From assembly GCF_030815855.1 (NCBI RefSeq), contig NZ_JAUSXG010000001.1, forward strand, positions 4,588,001 to 4,652,000: a stretch of DNA of 64,000 nucleotides, written 5' to 3'. This stretch comes from Variovorax paradoxus. GTDB lineage: Bacteria > Pseudomonadota > Gammaproteobacteria > Burkholderiales > Burkholderiaceae_C. The stretch's first letter is position 1. Each line of letters opens with the position of its first letter. A program made the translations under genes and the position numbers. Positions 45,129 through 55,006 of the stretch are shown in pieces. The notes under the pieces are model-generated. The model did no database searches and was not told the DNA's origin. It worked only from the letters and a program-made list of their open reading frames with translations.

Positions 45129-48012
45129 ATGCCTTGCGCCACACCCTGTCGAAACTGCGATCGCAAGGGCCTCCCGATCCTGTTCACTCGCTATTCCGCC
45201 GCCTTCAGCGCGCAGGAGCAGGGTCTCGCTGCGCTCAAGCAGTTGCAGCCCACGGGGAATTTCCAGGCCCAGCCCGGCGGCGTGGCCTTGCGCACGGCTC
45301 TCTACGGCGTGCGCATGCTGCGGCCAGGCTACCTCTACGTGCGGATCCAGAACATGTGCAAGGCCCATCCCGAGTGGCTCGGCTACATCGTGCATCCCCA
45401 CGGCTATCTGGCGCAGTTCGACGTCGGGTTTCCCGAGGCTACCAAGTCGAACCCCGCCTGCGAAATGGAAGTGCGCGGCGCCAATGCGTCCATGGTGTGG
45501 GTGGCGGACGCCAAGAACGTCACCGAACTGCATTACATGTTCCACCCGGACCCGATCGTGCCCAAGCACCTGTTCGAGCACATCGAACCCCAGCGCGACA
45601 TCTACATGCAGAAATTCGACGTCGCAGGATGGCTGGGCGGCAACATGAGCCAGAAGGACACCTGCCAACCAGGCCAGCTCAACAGCCAGGTGATGGAGTT
45701 CTCGGCACTCAAGGATCCAGCCGTACAGACTGTGGGCAGCGAACAGCACTACGGGCTCATGGGCGTACACGGCGCTGAGCGCGAGTGGGGCACTTACGAG
45801 GAGGCACGCACCGGCCGGCATTTCGAAAAGGTCCGCAACGAGACGCGCCGCGCCGACGGCAGCGTGGCCGTCACCGACACGGGCCCCGTGACCGGCATGG
45901 CGGTAGGGCCCTACATCGCACGCATCACCGGACCGCTCTACAAGGACGCGCATGGTCCCCGACTGCGAAAGATGGCCGAGTTCCTGACGCAGCACAAGGG
46001 CGCCGTCGTGCGCATGCGACGACCCCATCGGCATTGCCCAGGAACTCAGCCTCCACCATCTCACTGCGGCCATGCCGTATGTGCAATGGCTCAAGGAGGT
46101 CGATTCGTCGGATCCCGGCAATGCGACCGTGACGAACGCGTGGAAGCACGCCGCCAGCGAGAGCATCAAGACGGTGCGCGGAGCCCTCTACAAGAAAGCC
46201 ATGGGCATGTACGACGCCGAAACGGACCGCCTGAAGAGCGTGCACGACGTGCTAGGCCAGCGGCGCGCCTACCCCGTGAGCACGACGATGGTTCGGCAAA
46301 AGGATGGGACCTATGCCGAGATGTCCGTCGAGGCGATGCGGGCGCAGCGCCGAGAGGCGCTGGAGGGTGAGATTGCCGCGCGCGAATCGGACCGGCGGCT
46401 CATCAGCGATGCGGAATCCGAAGCCGCCCTCAAGACGACGCTTGCGCATGTCGATGAAGCCCGGCTCACGAAGTTCGACGCCGATCACATGGCGCAGATC
46501 AAGGAGCGCGACAAGTGCTTGGACAAGCTCAGCGAGGACCTGATCGCCTGGCTCCAGTGCGACGCGTTCCTGGTCAAGACACTCGGGCGATACGACCGCA
46601 AGCCCAGCGGCATCGAAACCCGCGATGGTGCCCGCTGCGCGGGCCAGTTGTGCGCCATTCTGGAAACCATGGACAGCAGCCCGCGCGGGCGCAAGTGGTA
46701 TGCCGATCTCCAGTTGTTCAAGGACGACCCGAAGAACCTCGTGTGGCGCATGGCGACCCTGAACAACGAGGCGATCTCGCAGGAGTTGCTGCGCGTGCTG
46801 GACACCCTGAAGGACACGCTGCCGCCGGCCACCGAGGTGGCGGATCCGGAAACGGCCGAAGAGAGCGCGCGCCAGCAAAGGGCATGGGCCGCGATGGCGG
46901 CGGCGCTGGAGAAGATCCCGAAGACCCTCGAGGGCAGCCAGACGCTGATCAAAGAGGCCAAGAAGCTTGGCGACCGCGGATCGAGCACGCTGGCGAGAGT
47001 TCAGTCGCTACAGAAAATCGCCGAGACGGCCGCGAAGAATGTTCATTCGGTGTGGGGTATTGCGGTGGTGCGGGCGGCCCAGAAGTTGGGTGCTTCGGCG
47101 ATGGAGCTGAACCTCGCCAAAGGGCAGATCGTGTTGCTCTCGCACGGCCTGGGCGACAAGGCCATTGAGTTCGTGCGCCAGGAACAGCGTGCGCTGGACA
47201 AGGAACTGCACGCCAGCGGGCAGTCGGTGAACTACAGCAACAAGCGCCATCCGGCACCGGACGGGCGCGCATGGCGACGACACTACGACCACAAGGGCGA
47301 GAAGATGCAGGCCCGGGTGGATCGGGCGTTGGCGCTTGGCGCGGACAATGCAGTGAAGAACATGCGAATTCCGTCAGTGGTGGGGGGCCTGGAGATCATG
47401 AGCCTGATCCCGACCTTCGGTCGCGCGAGCGAGCGTGGCGATGACCCGAGGGCGGGCAGCCAGAGCGCAGGGGCTCTCGCCGCCGCGATGGGAACCTGGA
47501 AGAGCTGGCGCGCCGACTACTACGAAAAGAACGTCTACGAAGCGATAAAGGCCCAAGCACCGCTGGCCGCGCGGGCAACTCTGGTGACGGCATTGGACAA
47601 TGAACTGCGCATGCTGAAGATCGGCGCGGCGCATTGGGTGGCGTCTGCTGCGGTAGTAGGGGTGGTCTGGGATGCGATTGATGGTGTCACGGCGAACAAG
47701 GAAAGAAACAACCTACTCATGTGGGCTTATTTGGGTCGAGCAGGAGCTGGAACTGCAACAATCGGCTCGGCGCTTTTAGGCGCTTATAACCTCAAGAATG
47801 CGAAAGTCGTTCTTTGGTGCACACGCGTCAACCTCGTGACGGGAGCCGCTACCTTGGCGCTCAGCTATGCCATCGAGAAGATGAAGGAAAAGGAGTGGGT
47901 TGACTGGCTCAAGGCCGAACCTTTTCGGAAAACTGATAGCAAGAAAATTCCGCATAGCAGCGAGCAATTCATGCTCGAGCAGCTCGCCAATGCGATTGCA
48001 GATATGGACTGA
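45129..48012 (+). pseudogene. VasX-like type VI effector (BTH_I2691 family), frameshifted
   Basis: About 960 residues if restored. The N-terminal domain starts MPCATPCRNCDRKGLPILFT and contains TALYGVRMLRPGYLYV, the toxin-VasX N-terminal signature, running to about 46005. From 46011 the protein continues in another frame (CDDPIGIAQELSLHHLTAAM, a motif normally joined to the N-domain). One extra C near 46011 explains it. The C-terminal half is coiled coil then hydrophobic helices (HWVASAAVVGVVWDAI, GTATIGSALLGAYN, LVTGAATLALSYAI), as in pore-forming effectors. Either inactivated or a sequencing artefact. Confidence 0.8.
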
Positions 48013-48026
48013 CGAACGGCAACCAC

Positions 48027-49148
48027 ATGTTTCTTTCAGAGAGTGGCTATCGACATGAGCAACGCAGCGGAGGTACAGCTCAAGCGCTGAGGTATTTTGC
48101 GGACATCAATCAATACACGCGGCTGTACGGGGTTCGTGAAGGCATAGCGCCCCCCCGGGAGAGTGAGCCAAAGCCTACGAGAAAAGAAAAGATCGAGCAG
48201 CAGAAACTTGCACGGCCTGGTCTCTATGGAATGCGCACGTTGTTCGACTTCAATGAGCACTTCATTGAGTTGAGCAACGCAGAAGAGGAAAAGCGTTCGC
48301 TTAATTTCATGCTGCTTCTGCTTTTTGGTCTCATGTTTTGCGTACCTCTATTTGGGTTGACCTTGTCGCTCCCGGATGACCCAATCTTCTCTCGTAACTG
48401 GGTCATCAACTTCGCTATTGGCGGAGCCATGCTGCTGGCCGCTTCTGCGTTGATCTATTTCCTGGTGTGGCCTCACCTGCTCGCCCCGGCTTTCTTCACC
48501 AGCCTGCGCGCACGTTACCGCTTCAACAGAACCAACCGTAAGGTCTACGCGCTACGGCCAAAGAGGTACGGCGGCAATGTGGTGCTCGACTGGGATCGCG
48601 CGCAGGCGCACGTCCGGTGGGCGCCGCCAAAATCCTGGACGGCCGAGCAACTTGTAGCGAGCGAAGCTGCGCGTGAAGAGCGTCTGCGCTCGGCGGGGCG
48701 GGACAGCAACTTGCTGCTGTACTGGCCCCCACTGGACCTCAACGACCCGGAACGCAAGGGCGAAGATGTGCTGTGGGTCGGGCCCAGCGGCAGCGGCGAA
48801 TCGTTATGGCAGTACATCCGGACCTTCATGGAAGATGGAATGGACGCTGTGCCGAAACCCTCCGGGCACGAGTGGCTGCGCAAGGGCTTCAGCGGCCCCG
48901 GCGAACACCTGGAAGAAACCGTCGTGCATGGCTCGCACATACGTGACGACATCGTGGGCAAGGGAACTTCGGGTGCAACCTACAGTAACTACGCGATGAA
49001 CTTTCTATGGGCGCCTCTACACAGTCTGGCCGAGAGACTGTGCTACTGGCCCACGTTTCCCGAAGAATGGAACAGCGACTGCGGGCAGCGCCGCAGAGAA
49101 AGCGGCATCGGCCCCGAAGAACCTCTGCGATGGACCAGCAAACCTTGA
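48027..49148 (+). CDS. DUF6708 membrane protein, probable immunity/accessory to the effector
   Basis: 373 residues. Two transmembrane helices (LNFMLLLLFGLMFCVPLFG and FAIGGAMLLAASALIYFLVW) are followed by RFNRTNRKVYALRPKRYGGN and LDWDRAQAHV, typical of DUF6708. Such proteins sit after VasX-like effectors and probably protect the inner membrane of the producer. It starts 15 bases after the effector stop. Immunity is inferred from order. Confidence 0.72.
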   Translation: MFLSESGYRHEQRSGGTAQALRYFADINQYTRLYGVREGIAPPRESEPKPTRKEKIEQQKLARPGLYGMRTLFDFNEHFIELSNAEEEKRSLNFMLLLLFGLMFCVPLFGLTLSLPDDPIFSRNWVINFAIGGAMLLAASALIYFLVWPHLLAPAFFTSLRARYRFNRTNRKVYALRPKRYGGNVVLDWDRAQAHVRWAPPKSWTAEQLVASEAAREERLRSAGRDSNLLLYWPPLDLNDPERKGEDVLWVGPSGSGESLWQYIRTFMEDGMDAVPKPSGHEWLRKGFSGPGEHLEETVVHGSHIRDDIVGKGTSGATYSNYAMNFLWAPLHSLAERLCYWPTFPEEWNSDCGQRRRESGIGPEEPLRWTSKP

Positions 49149-49169
49149 CGCTCAGAAGTACATCGATGG

Positions 49170-49393
49170 ATGGTCGGGCTTAAGGTGAGCTGGGTGGAGG
49201 AGATCGGACTGGACTCGGCCGAGTACGGCACCCCCTCAATGCGCTGGACCAAGGCGTCCTTGGTCTACCGCCGAACGAAGAACCTTCGCGTGGTGCAGCT
49301 CCCTGTTCGGCCACACCAAGCTCGAGAGCACAGTTCGCTGCCTCGGAATCGAGGTCGAGGACGCATCGGAGATGGCTGAGCAGACGGAAGCCT
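49170..49393 (+). pseudogene. Tyrosine recombinase remnant, C-terminal part, broken
   Basis: One frame reads SWVEEIGLDSAEYGTPSMRW and KASLVYRRTKNLRVVQL; one base later the text continues LFGHTKLESTVRCLGIEVED and MAEQTEA. This is the C-terminal end of a short integrase family whose usual text is GTHSMRRTKA, LLGHTKLESTVRYLGIEVDD. The catalytic His of HxxR is proline here and the catalytic tyrosine is cysteine, in addition to the frameshift, so it is dead. Upstream domains are absent. Confidence 0.7.
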
Positions 49394-49439
49394 GACGGGT
49401 TCTTGGCGCCCTGCTTGATGGGTGCCAGTCGAGGGCAAA

Positions 49440-49467
49440 ATGCGGCCAAGACCGGACCTTCGCGGCC
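49440..49467 (+). repeat. Dispersed repeat, copy H
   Basis: GCGGCCAAGACCGGACCTTC lies after the integrase remnant and ends 16 bases before the HAD-like gene. Confidence 0.55.
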
Positions 49468-49483
49468 AATCAAACGTCCATTC

Positions 49484-49909
49484 ATGAACAGCTACGTCCT
49501 TGCTCTCGATCTTGAAGGCACCTTGATCTCAAACGCGATGAGCCAGATACCGCGGCCGGGCTTGGCTGAGTTCCTGAATCGTTGCGCTGAACTCTTTCCC
49601 CGCATCGTCATGTTCACCACTGTCAAGGAAGAACGATTCAGGAAGATCGCGCGCCTACTGGTGGAGGAGAGAATTGCGCCTTCCTGGTTTGCGGAGATGG
49701 AGTACATCGCTTGGCACGGCAAGACCAAAGACCTTCAATTTGTCCCCGGCGTACGTCCACACCAAGTGTTGCTCGTCGACGATTTTGAGAAGTACGTCCA
49801 TCCGGGCCAGGAAGCACAGTGGCTGGAAATTGAACACTTCGATCATCCCTATAGTTCAGCGGATACCGGCCTCGCCAAGATGCTCAACACACTGGCGGCG
49901 CGTATTTGA
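49484..49909 (+). CDS. HAD/NIF-like phosphatase family protein
   Basis: 141 residues. Motif I is LDLEGTLIS (aspartate, then glutamate instead of the second aspartate as in many NIF-like proteins), motif II is MFTTVKEER and motif IV is QVLLVDDFEKYV. Likely a small cytosolic phosphatase or regulator. It starts 16 bases after repeat copy H. Its substrate is unknown. Confidence 0.75.
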   Translation: MNSYVLALDLEGTLISNAMSQIPRPGLAEFLNRCAELFPRIVMFTTVKEERFRKIARLLVEERIAPSWFAEMEYIAWHGKTKDLQFVPGVRPHQVLLVDDFEKYVHPGQEAQWLEIEHFDHPYSSADTGLAKMLNTLAARI

Positions 49910-50091
49910 TCGATGATCGTTGTGCACCGGTGCGGCAAGAATCGGCCGAAGCTGTACGAAAACGCGGTGTGCTGCCGGCCATATGCACCCCGGCAGTTGT
50001 GCTGTGGTCGCCGCTCTACTGCCGAACGCAGCGCAGCCCGTGCGAGAGGCGTGTCGACGCGCTCCGAAGCCCGGTGCGCGAAAGAACCGGT

Positions 50092-50526
50092 TCAGCGCAG
50101 CACGTAGCCGCTCAAACGCCAACTCCCGTCGCGATCTTGACGAAAGCTCGTCATCTCGCGCACGACCCGGTTGGTTGCATTGGCGAAACGAGTTTCGTAT
50201 TCGACGTTGACGTACTGCCCTGCCAAGTCGGCATCTTCATTGGCCACCGTCTGCCTGCTGATCGCAACCCAGGTGCGTTGCTGCGCGGCGCCGAGCGGCG
50301 AACGCGATTGCCCCACCTGCCGAATGAAATCGGAACGGGTCACTCGCTTCTTGGCGGCGGGTGTGGCGCCATCCCAAAGCTCGCCGACCTGGCCCTGGTC
50401 CACCATCTGGATCACCTGCAGGCCGCCGCGGACCAGGTTCGTCGGGTCCGCGTCCTGGGCCGATGCCAGCCCCATGCATCCCGCGAAGATCGCTGCGCCG
50501 AGCAGCAGCTTTTTTGTCGAGGTCAC
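50092..50526 (-). CDS. DUF4019 secreted protein
   Basis: 144 residues. GTG start with GGGAGTGAG upstream; the signal peptide is KKLLLGAAIFAGCMGLASA. The mature text (AAKKRVTRSDFIRQVGQSRS, REMTSFRQDRDGSWRLSGY) matches the small beta-rich DUF4019 domain. Its function is unknown. It stands alone, with no coupled neighbour. Confidence 0.75.
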   Translation of the reverse strand: MTSTKKLLLGAAIFAGCMGLASAQDADPTNLVRGGLQVIQMVDQGQVGELWDGATPAAKKRVTRSDFIRQVGQSRSPLGAAQQRTWVAISRQTVANEDADLAGQYVNVEYETRFANATNRVVREMTSFRQDRDGSWRLSGYVLR

Positions 50527-50821
50527 TTTCTCACTCCCGAGATCGATGGTTTGGTTGATGCCGCCGCATGGATTGCGCAGCGGCAACGCAATCGCCCGGC
50601 CGACCAATCGGCCGCGCAATGAGAACTGTAGCTCAGCGGAACGTCAGAAGTTGAGCTTCACGCCCCACCCTTGTTGTATCACCGTTAAATTGATCGGACT
50701 TCGCCCCGACGTGCGGCTACAGTCGCGCATTCACAGGATCAAGTAGATGAGAATCTCTAAATCGGGCGGGCCCTTGGCTTTCGAAGATGTGCCGCTGAAC
50801 GCTCTGGGCGGGAGCATGAAG

Positions 50822-51394
50822 ATGCTCAATAGGGTTGAAGGCCCTTTTATACAATGCTGCAACTGGACGAGGTGCCGTCGACTGCTGTTTTCGGTCCTCG
50901 TGGTTTCGATCCTGGCTGGCTGCACTTTTCATCGCCAGCCATACATCGCGTACGAGAACAAAGCTCATCCCTTGGGCGACACGAGCGTGATGGCAATCGA
51001 GTCGTCCAAGGCGCGCGGCGATACGTTGGCGCAGTTGACTCATGTGGATGGCAAAGAGCTTCCATCGCATGAGGTCGGCTACCCGGTCTGGGTGCGTGTG
51101 CTTCCCGGTGATCACGTCTTCCGCGTTCGCCATTGCACACATCGCCTGATGGGCGGATCCATCGAACAACGATGTGACCTCCGATCCGTTTCAGTGGCAA
51201 ACATGCTGCCGCGTCATCTCTATGTGATCGACCGGGTGACGGCGCAAGTCAGCCATCGAGGCAAGGATCCCAAGTTCGGCATGACGCTCGGCTTGCGCGG
51301 TCTGAATCAGCAGACCTATCCTCTTTCGTTTGGACCGGGAGACCCGACCATCGATGCCGGTGAAGAGAAGCCGGTCGGGAAAGCAGCGAACTGA
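50822..51394 (+). CDS. Putative lipoprotein
   Basis: 190 residues from the ATG at 50822, which has GGGAG 7 bases upstream. The hydrophobic segment and lipobox LLFSVLVVSILAGC place it in the envelope. The mature part contains YPVWVRVLPGDHVFRVRHCT and paired cysteines. Not recognised beyond lipoprotein. A longer reading from 50747 would put the lipobox too far in. Confidence 0.6.
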   Translation: MLNRVEGPFIQCCNWTRCRRLLFSVLVVSILAGCTFHRQPYIAYENKAHPLGDTSVMAIESSKARGDTLAQLTHVDGKELPSHEVGYPVWVRVLPGDHVFRVRHCTHRLMGGSIEQRCDLRSVSVANMLPRHLYVIDRVTAQVSHRGKDPKFGMTLGLRGLNQQTYPLSFGPGDPTIDAGEEKPVGKAAN

Positions 51395-51587
51395 TGGTCG
51401 CATACGCCGTGCGAGCAGCACGGCCTCGGCAACAGCGCAGGCGGGTGGACATGCGCACCGCGGAATGCCTGCGTTCGAGGTTCTGCGGCGGTCACGCGAC
51501 GATGCGACACGGGGCGACCAGGATTTCGACGGGTCGGTCCTTCTGCCTCTGGCAAAGGCGGACGCAGAGCTACCGAGAGACGGTGTC

Positions 51588-52442
51588 TCAAACATCTACC
51601 GAGGTTGCGTGAACCAAACCCATCAACTGCTCGAGCACCGCCCCATGGTTGCGCTCCAGGTACCGGAATACCGATTTGTTGTCGACCAGCTTGGAGACAT
51701 AGCCTCTGGCCAGCACAAGGTTGAGCATGTCCTCGCCAAAGGTCTGCTCGATCATCTTGTACTGGTCTTGGAGGCCGGACATCTCGCGCTCCATCCGGTC
51801 GACTTGTTCCTGACTGACGCCTCTGCCTTTGCGCAGGCGCTTCCCCTTCACCAACATTTCTGCAGCCGTCGCCATCACCAAGGCTCGCGCGTATGAGACC
51901 GTCATGCTGTTCGCGGAGATCATCAACTCGACCGCCTCGACCTGGCGCGTCGGCTTCATTTTCCGAATCGACAGCGTGATGTCCGGGGAAAATCGGCGAT
52001 CTTTCAGCAGCTCGACGGCCTCGGGACAGATCCCATCCAGCAGTGTGACCTTCCTGTTGATCTGCGTGAGGTCCACGCACAGGGCCTTGGACAGGCGCGC
52101 GGCCTCCTCGCGGCTCAGCACCACCGGCAACTTCTGCGGCACATGTACGTAGCTCATCCTGTCCACCAGCTCGCCGCGATTGAGTGTGACGTCGAAGAAG
52201 AACTTCAAGCCGGTGATGGTGGCGTTGAGCGTGATCGGCGAGACGCCCCGGTCGACCAGGTGCAGCTGGAAGCGTCGCAAATCCTCCGCGGTGGCTGTGT
52301 CGGGGGAGCGTTGGAGGAAGCTCGCGAGGTAGCGCACGGCGCGGACATAGGCCGATTGCGTCTTGGGGCCGAGCTTGCGCATGCGCATGTCGTCGAGCAA
52401 GCGCTGGCGCAGCGCAGAAACAGCCGGTGTGGAAGGGATCAT
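51588..52442 (-). CDS. Chimeric protein: tyrosine-recombinase N-terminal domain fused to RepB C-terminal domain
   Basis: 284 residues. Residues 1 to about 115 match the core-binding domain of tyrosine recombinases carried by IS91-like elements (MRMRKLGPKTQSAYVRAVRY, GLKFFFDVTL, LPVVLSREEAARL). From about residue 119 the text becomes that of the plasmid-partition protein RepB C-terminus (LCVDLTQINRKVTLLDGICP, IRKMKPTRQVEAVELMISAN, MLNLVLARGYVSKLVDN). The recombinase catalytic residues and the RepB N-terminal ParB domain are both absent. The reading frame is open across the junction near 52090. Whether it is made or does anything is unknown. Confidence 0.75.
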   Translation of the reverse strand: MIPSTPAVSALRQRLLDDMRMRKLGPKTQSAYVRAVRYLASFLQRSPDTATAEDLRRFQLHLVDRGVSPITLNATITGLKFFFDVTLNRGELVDRMSYVHVPQKLPVVLSREEAARLSKALCVDLTQINRKVTLLDGICPEAVELLKDRRFSPDITLSIRKMKPTRQVEAVELMISANSMTVSYARALVMATAAEMLVKGKRLRKGRGVSQEQVDRMEREMSGLQDQYKMIEQTFGEDMLNLVLARGYVSKLVDNKSVFRYLERNHGAVLEQLMGLVHATSVDV

Positions 52443-52745
52443 GATCGTGCTCCTGTCGAAGAACGAGGCCGATTGCCTCGGTTCCCAACATAGACAGGGG
52501 CGCGATATTTGTTAAATCACAGACTGTGCGGCGGGCTACCGCGCGAGCGGTTTAGTCCTCGGACTCTGAGCCGTCGTCCGATATTCTCGAAAGCGGGCAC
52601 TCGTTACGCGAGGTCGTGAGCCGGTCGAAGCCAACATGGCGCGCTGTTGCCTATGTGCGCGCTTGAGATCCGTGTCACAGCAATCGTCCAGTGAGGCGGG
52701 TAGGCGTTGAGCCCTGTCGGGCGCCAAGGGGTGCCTTCAGTCTCC
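52443..52745. other. Intergenic stretch of about 300 bases
   Basis: No gene seen. Possibly the promoter side of the chimera's recombinase part; no IS91-type terminal sequence was recognised. Confidence 0.4.
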
Positions 52746-53621
52746 TTAAGCGAGCCGGTCCATCCGCCATGCAGCCGGGGTGGCGCCCGTCATTTTTCGG
52801 AATGTCCGACCAAAGTGAACCGCGTCCGCAAAGCCGGTGGCGTCAGCAATATCCTGTAGGCACCAATTGGTGTTCACCAGCAGCTCCTGGGCTCGCTCTA
52901 CACGAGCCCGCAGCTGCCATTGATACGGTGCCAAACCAGTCGACGCCTTGAAGGCGCGGCTGTAATGCGACAGTGACAAACCGGCCAGTTTGGCAAGTGT
53001 TGCAAGGTCCACTCTCGCCGGCATCTTCGCCTCGAGGTAGCTCATGGCATCTTTGAGCTGAATCGCTGACAGCCCGCGCTCGCTTCCTTTGACCTCTTTG
53101 GGATGTTCAAAAAGCCTGGCTGCAATCGCTGTAGTTAGCGAGTCGCCATACAGCTGAGCGGTGGGATCAGAGTCATCAATCGCTTCTGTAAGCAACTTGA
53201 TCAACGTCCACAACCGGTCATCAGAGAAGCGGAGCCGAGGAGCATCGATCGATTCCGTTGAGTCAGGCATTCCCAGACGTTCCTGGAGCGCGTCCACGTC
53301 GAAGGTGATCCCGCCGCACTTGAGATAGCAGGCATCTCCCGAATGCCCCCACAGTTCCATCTCCGCCGGCGCGAAATAGATGGGATGAGGCCTGTAAGCA
53401 ATTGGATTGGGTTTGTTGGGTGCCGACCTGAGCTCAGCGCGGTGCCGCCCGACGTATTCGAGTTCAGCGCCAATTCGGGTGGAGTCTTGATTTTTTTTGA
53501 GATGAAACAAGACGCTGCCCGTGCAGTTGTATTCAGTCAGACTGACATGCATGCCATTCCAGCAACGAGTGGACAGCTTCACCATGGCCACGTTCTCAGG
53601 AAGTTCAAATTCGTTCAACAT
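52746..53621 (-). CDS. AraC-family transcriptional regulator
   Basis: 291 residues. The C-terminal domain has two helix-turn-helix units: ARVDLATLAKLAGLSLSHYS and LQDIADATGFADAVHFGRTF. The N-terminal half is a divergent cupin-like sensing domain. Upstream, 278 bases separate it from the divergent LysR gene. Its targets are unknown. Confidence 0.85.
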   Translation of the reverse strand: MLNEFELPENVAMVKLSTRCWNGMHVSLTEYNCTGSVLFHLKKNQDSTRIGAELEYVGRHRAELRSAPNKPNPIAYRPHPIYFAPAEMELWGHSGDACYLKCGGITFDVDALQERLGMPDSTESIDAPRLRFSDDRLWTLIKLLTEAIDDSDPTAQLYGDSLTTAIAARLFEHPKEVKGSERGLSAIQLKDAMSYLEAKMPARVDLATLAKLAGLSLSHYSRAFKASTGLAPYQWQLRARVERAQELLVNTNWCLQDIADATGFADAVHFGRTFRKMTGATPAAWRMDRLA

Positions 53622-53899
53622 ACGTATGACACTGCTTTCAACATACGCCGAGGCGCGTCTTGTTTACCTGGTTCGGCCGATAGAACGCCGAACAGTGCTC
53701 AACTAGCCACTCACTGCGTCAGAAAGAGTGGCAACTACTTCGTCAGCGATGCGCAAATCGTCTGGGCCTAGTGACGACCTGATCTTTTGTATCTTGAGAT
53801 CCGACACCGCCGAAGCCTGTGGTGACCATGTTCGCATGCCATTGCGTGGCTCGGTAGACCCATAATCTGCGCATCAATGTCGCAGAACCAGGAACGCTG

Positions 53900-54799
53900 G
53901 TGGATATCGAAGAACTAAGAACCTTTGTAGAAGTTGCCGACGCGGGAGGCATCACAGCGGCCGCCGCCCGGCTCGGCGTCGCTAAGTCCATCGTCAGCCG
54001 ACGGCTTATTCGGCTTGAGGCGGAGCTGGGCGTCCAGTTGCTCGCTCGTACAACGCGAGGCACGTCCCTCACCGAGGCTGGTGCGGCGTTTCGTGACCAT
54101 GCAGCCAGGGTGTGTGCGGAGATAGATATTGCCCAAGAGACGATGCTGCCCGCCGGGGAGCTTCGCGGACGACTACGCATCGCGGCGCCGCTGTCCTTCG
54201 GTCCAACCCACTTCGCACCAGTACTCGCCGAGATGGCCAATCGTCATCCTCAGCTTCATATCCAGACCTGCTACACCGACCGGTTCGTCGACCTGGTGGC
54301 CGAAGGGTACGACTGCGCCATTCGCGTGGGCCATCTTCCGGATTCCAGCCTTGTCGCTCGCTATGTTGGACCTGTGAACGGGAGTCTGGTCGCAAGCCCT
54401 GCCTACATCAACGCGCATGGCGCACCTCAAACGCTAGACGAACTCCTCGACCACGAAGCGCTGATGCAGGGCACGGAAACCTGGCAGTTGATGGATGGAA
54501 ACGAGGTCGTATCCGTTCGGCCGCAGGGCCGCTTCAAGGCTGACAACGGAATTGCTCTCGTCGCCGCGGCCGTGGCGGGATTAGGCATTGGTTACTTGCC
54601 TCTTGGACTCACACGCCCCCATCTGGCCTCCGGCGCGCTGGTGGTGATCATGCCGAAACATCCAACCAGGCCAGCAGGCGCCTACGTCGTGCGCCCGCCA
54701 GGTCAGCATCCCGCGCGGAAGATCAGGGTGCTGACGGAGATGCTGACGGACTACTTCAGGCTGTTTCCAGACTTCGACCATAAAGCCCCCGTTACCTAG
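53900..54799 (+). CDS. LysR-family transcriptional regulator
   Basis: 299 residues, GTG start. The DNA-binding helix-turn-helix is GITAAAARLGVAKSIVSRRL; the effector domain contains RGRLRIAAPLSFGPTHFAPV and the DRFVDLVAEGYDCAIRVGHL stretch typical of this subgroup. Such regulators often control a divergent gene, here the AraC gene. It could also regulate the redox genes that follow. The ligand is unknown. Confidence 0.87.
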   Translation: MDIEELRTFVEVADAGGITAAAARLGVAKSIVSRRLIRLEAELGVQLLARTTRGTSLTEAGAAFRDHAARVCAEIDIAQETMLPAGELRGRLRIAAPLSFGPTHFAPVLAEMANRHPQLHIQTCYTDRFVDLVAEGYDCAIRVGHLPDSSLVARYVGPVNGSLVASPAYINAHGAPQTLDELLDHEALMQGTETWQLMDGNEVVSVRPQGRFKADNGIALVAAAVAGLGIGYLPLGLTRPHLASGALVVIMPKHPTRPAGAYVVRPPGQHPARKIRVLTEMLTDYFRLFPDFDHKAPVT

Positions 54800-54849
54800 C
54801 CAGCGGATAGCTATCCCTTCATGGATGCGGCCGTCGTTGCAGCAGGGAT

Positions 54850-54871
54850 GGTGTCCGATTAAGTGGACACC
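54850..54871. repeat. 7-bp inverted repeat
   Basis: GGTGTCC (54850-54856) and GGACACC (54865-54871) around 8 bases. No T-run follows. Could be a regulatory site or an insertion-sequence end. Confidence 0.35.
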
Positions 54872-55006
54872 CTGGAAGACTCCACGGTAGCCAGGTACGC
54901 TGACCACCTCCCACTCTGCAGGAAGGAGAGCATCTCTTCACTCGGGCTAGCATGGCGCTGTCAACGAACTAACGCGCGCTGCTTCAAGGGTGCGTTCGCC
55001 GGACGC

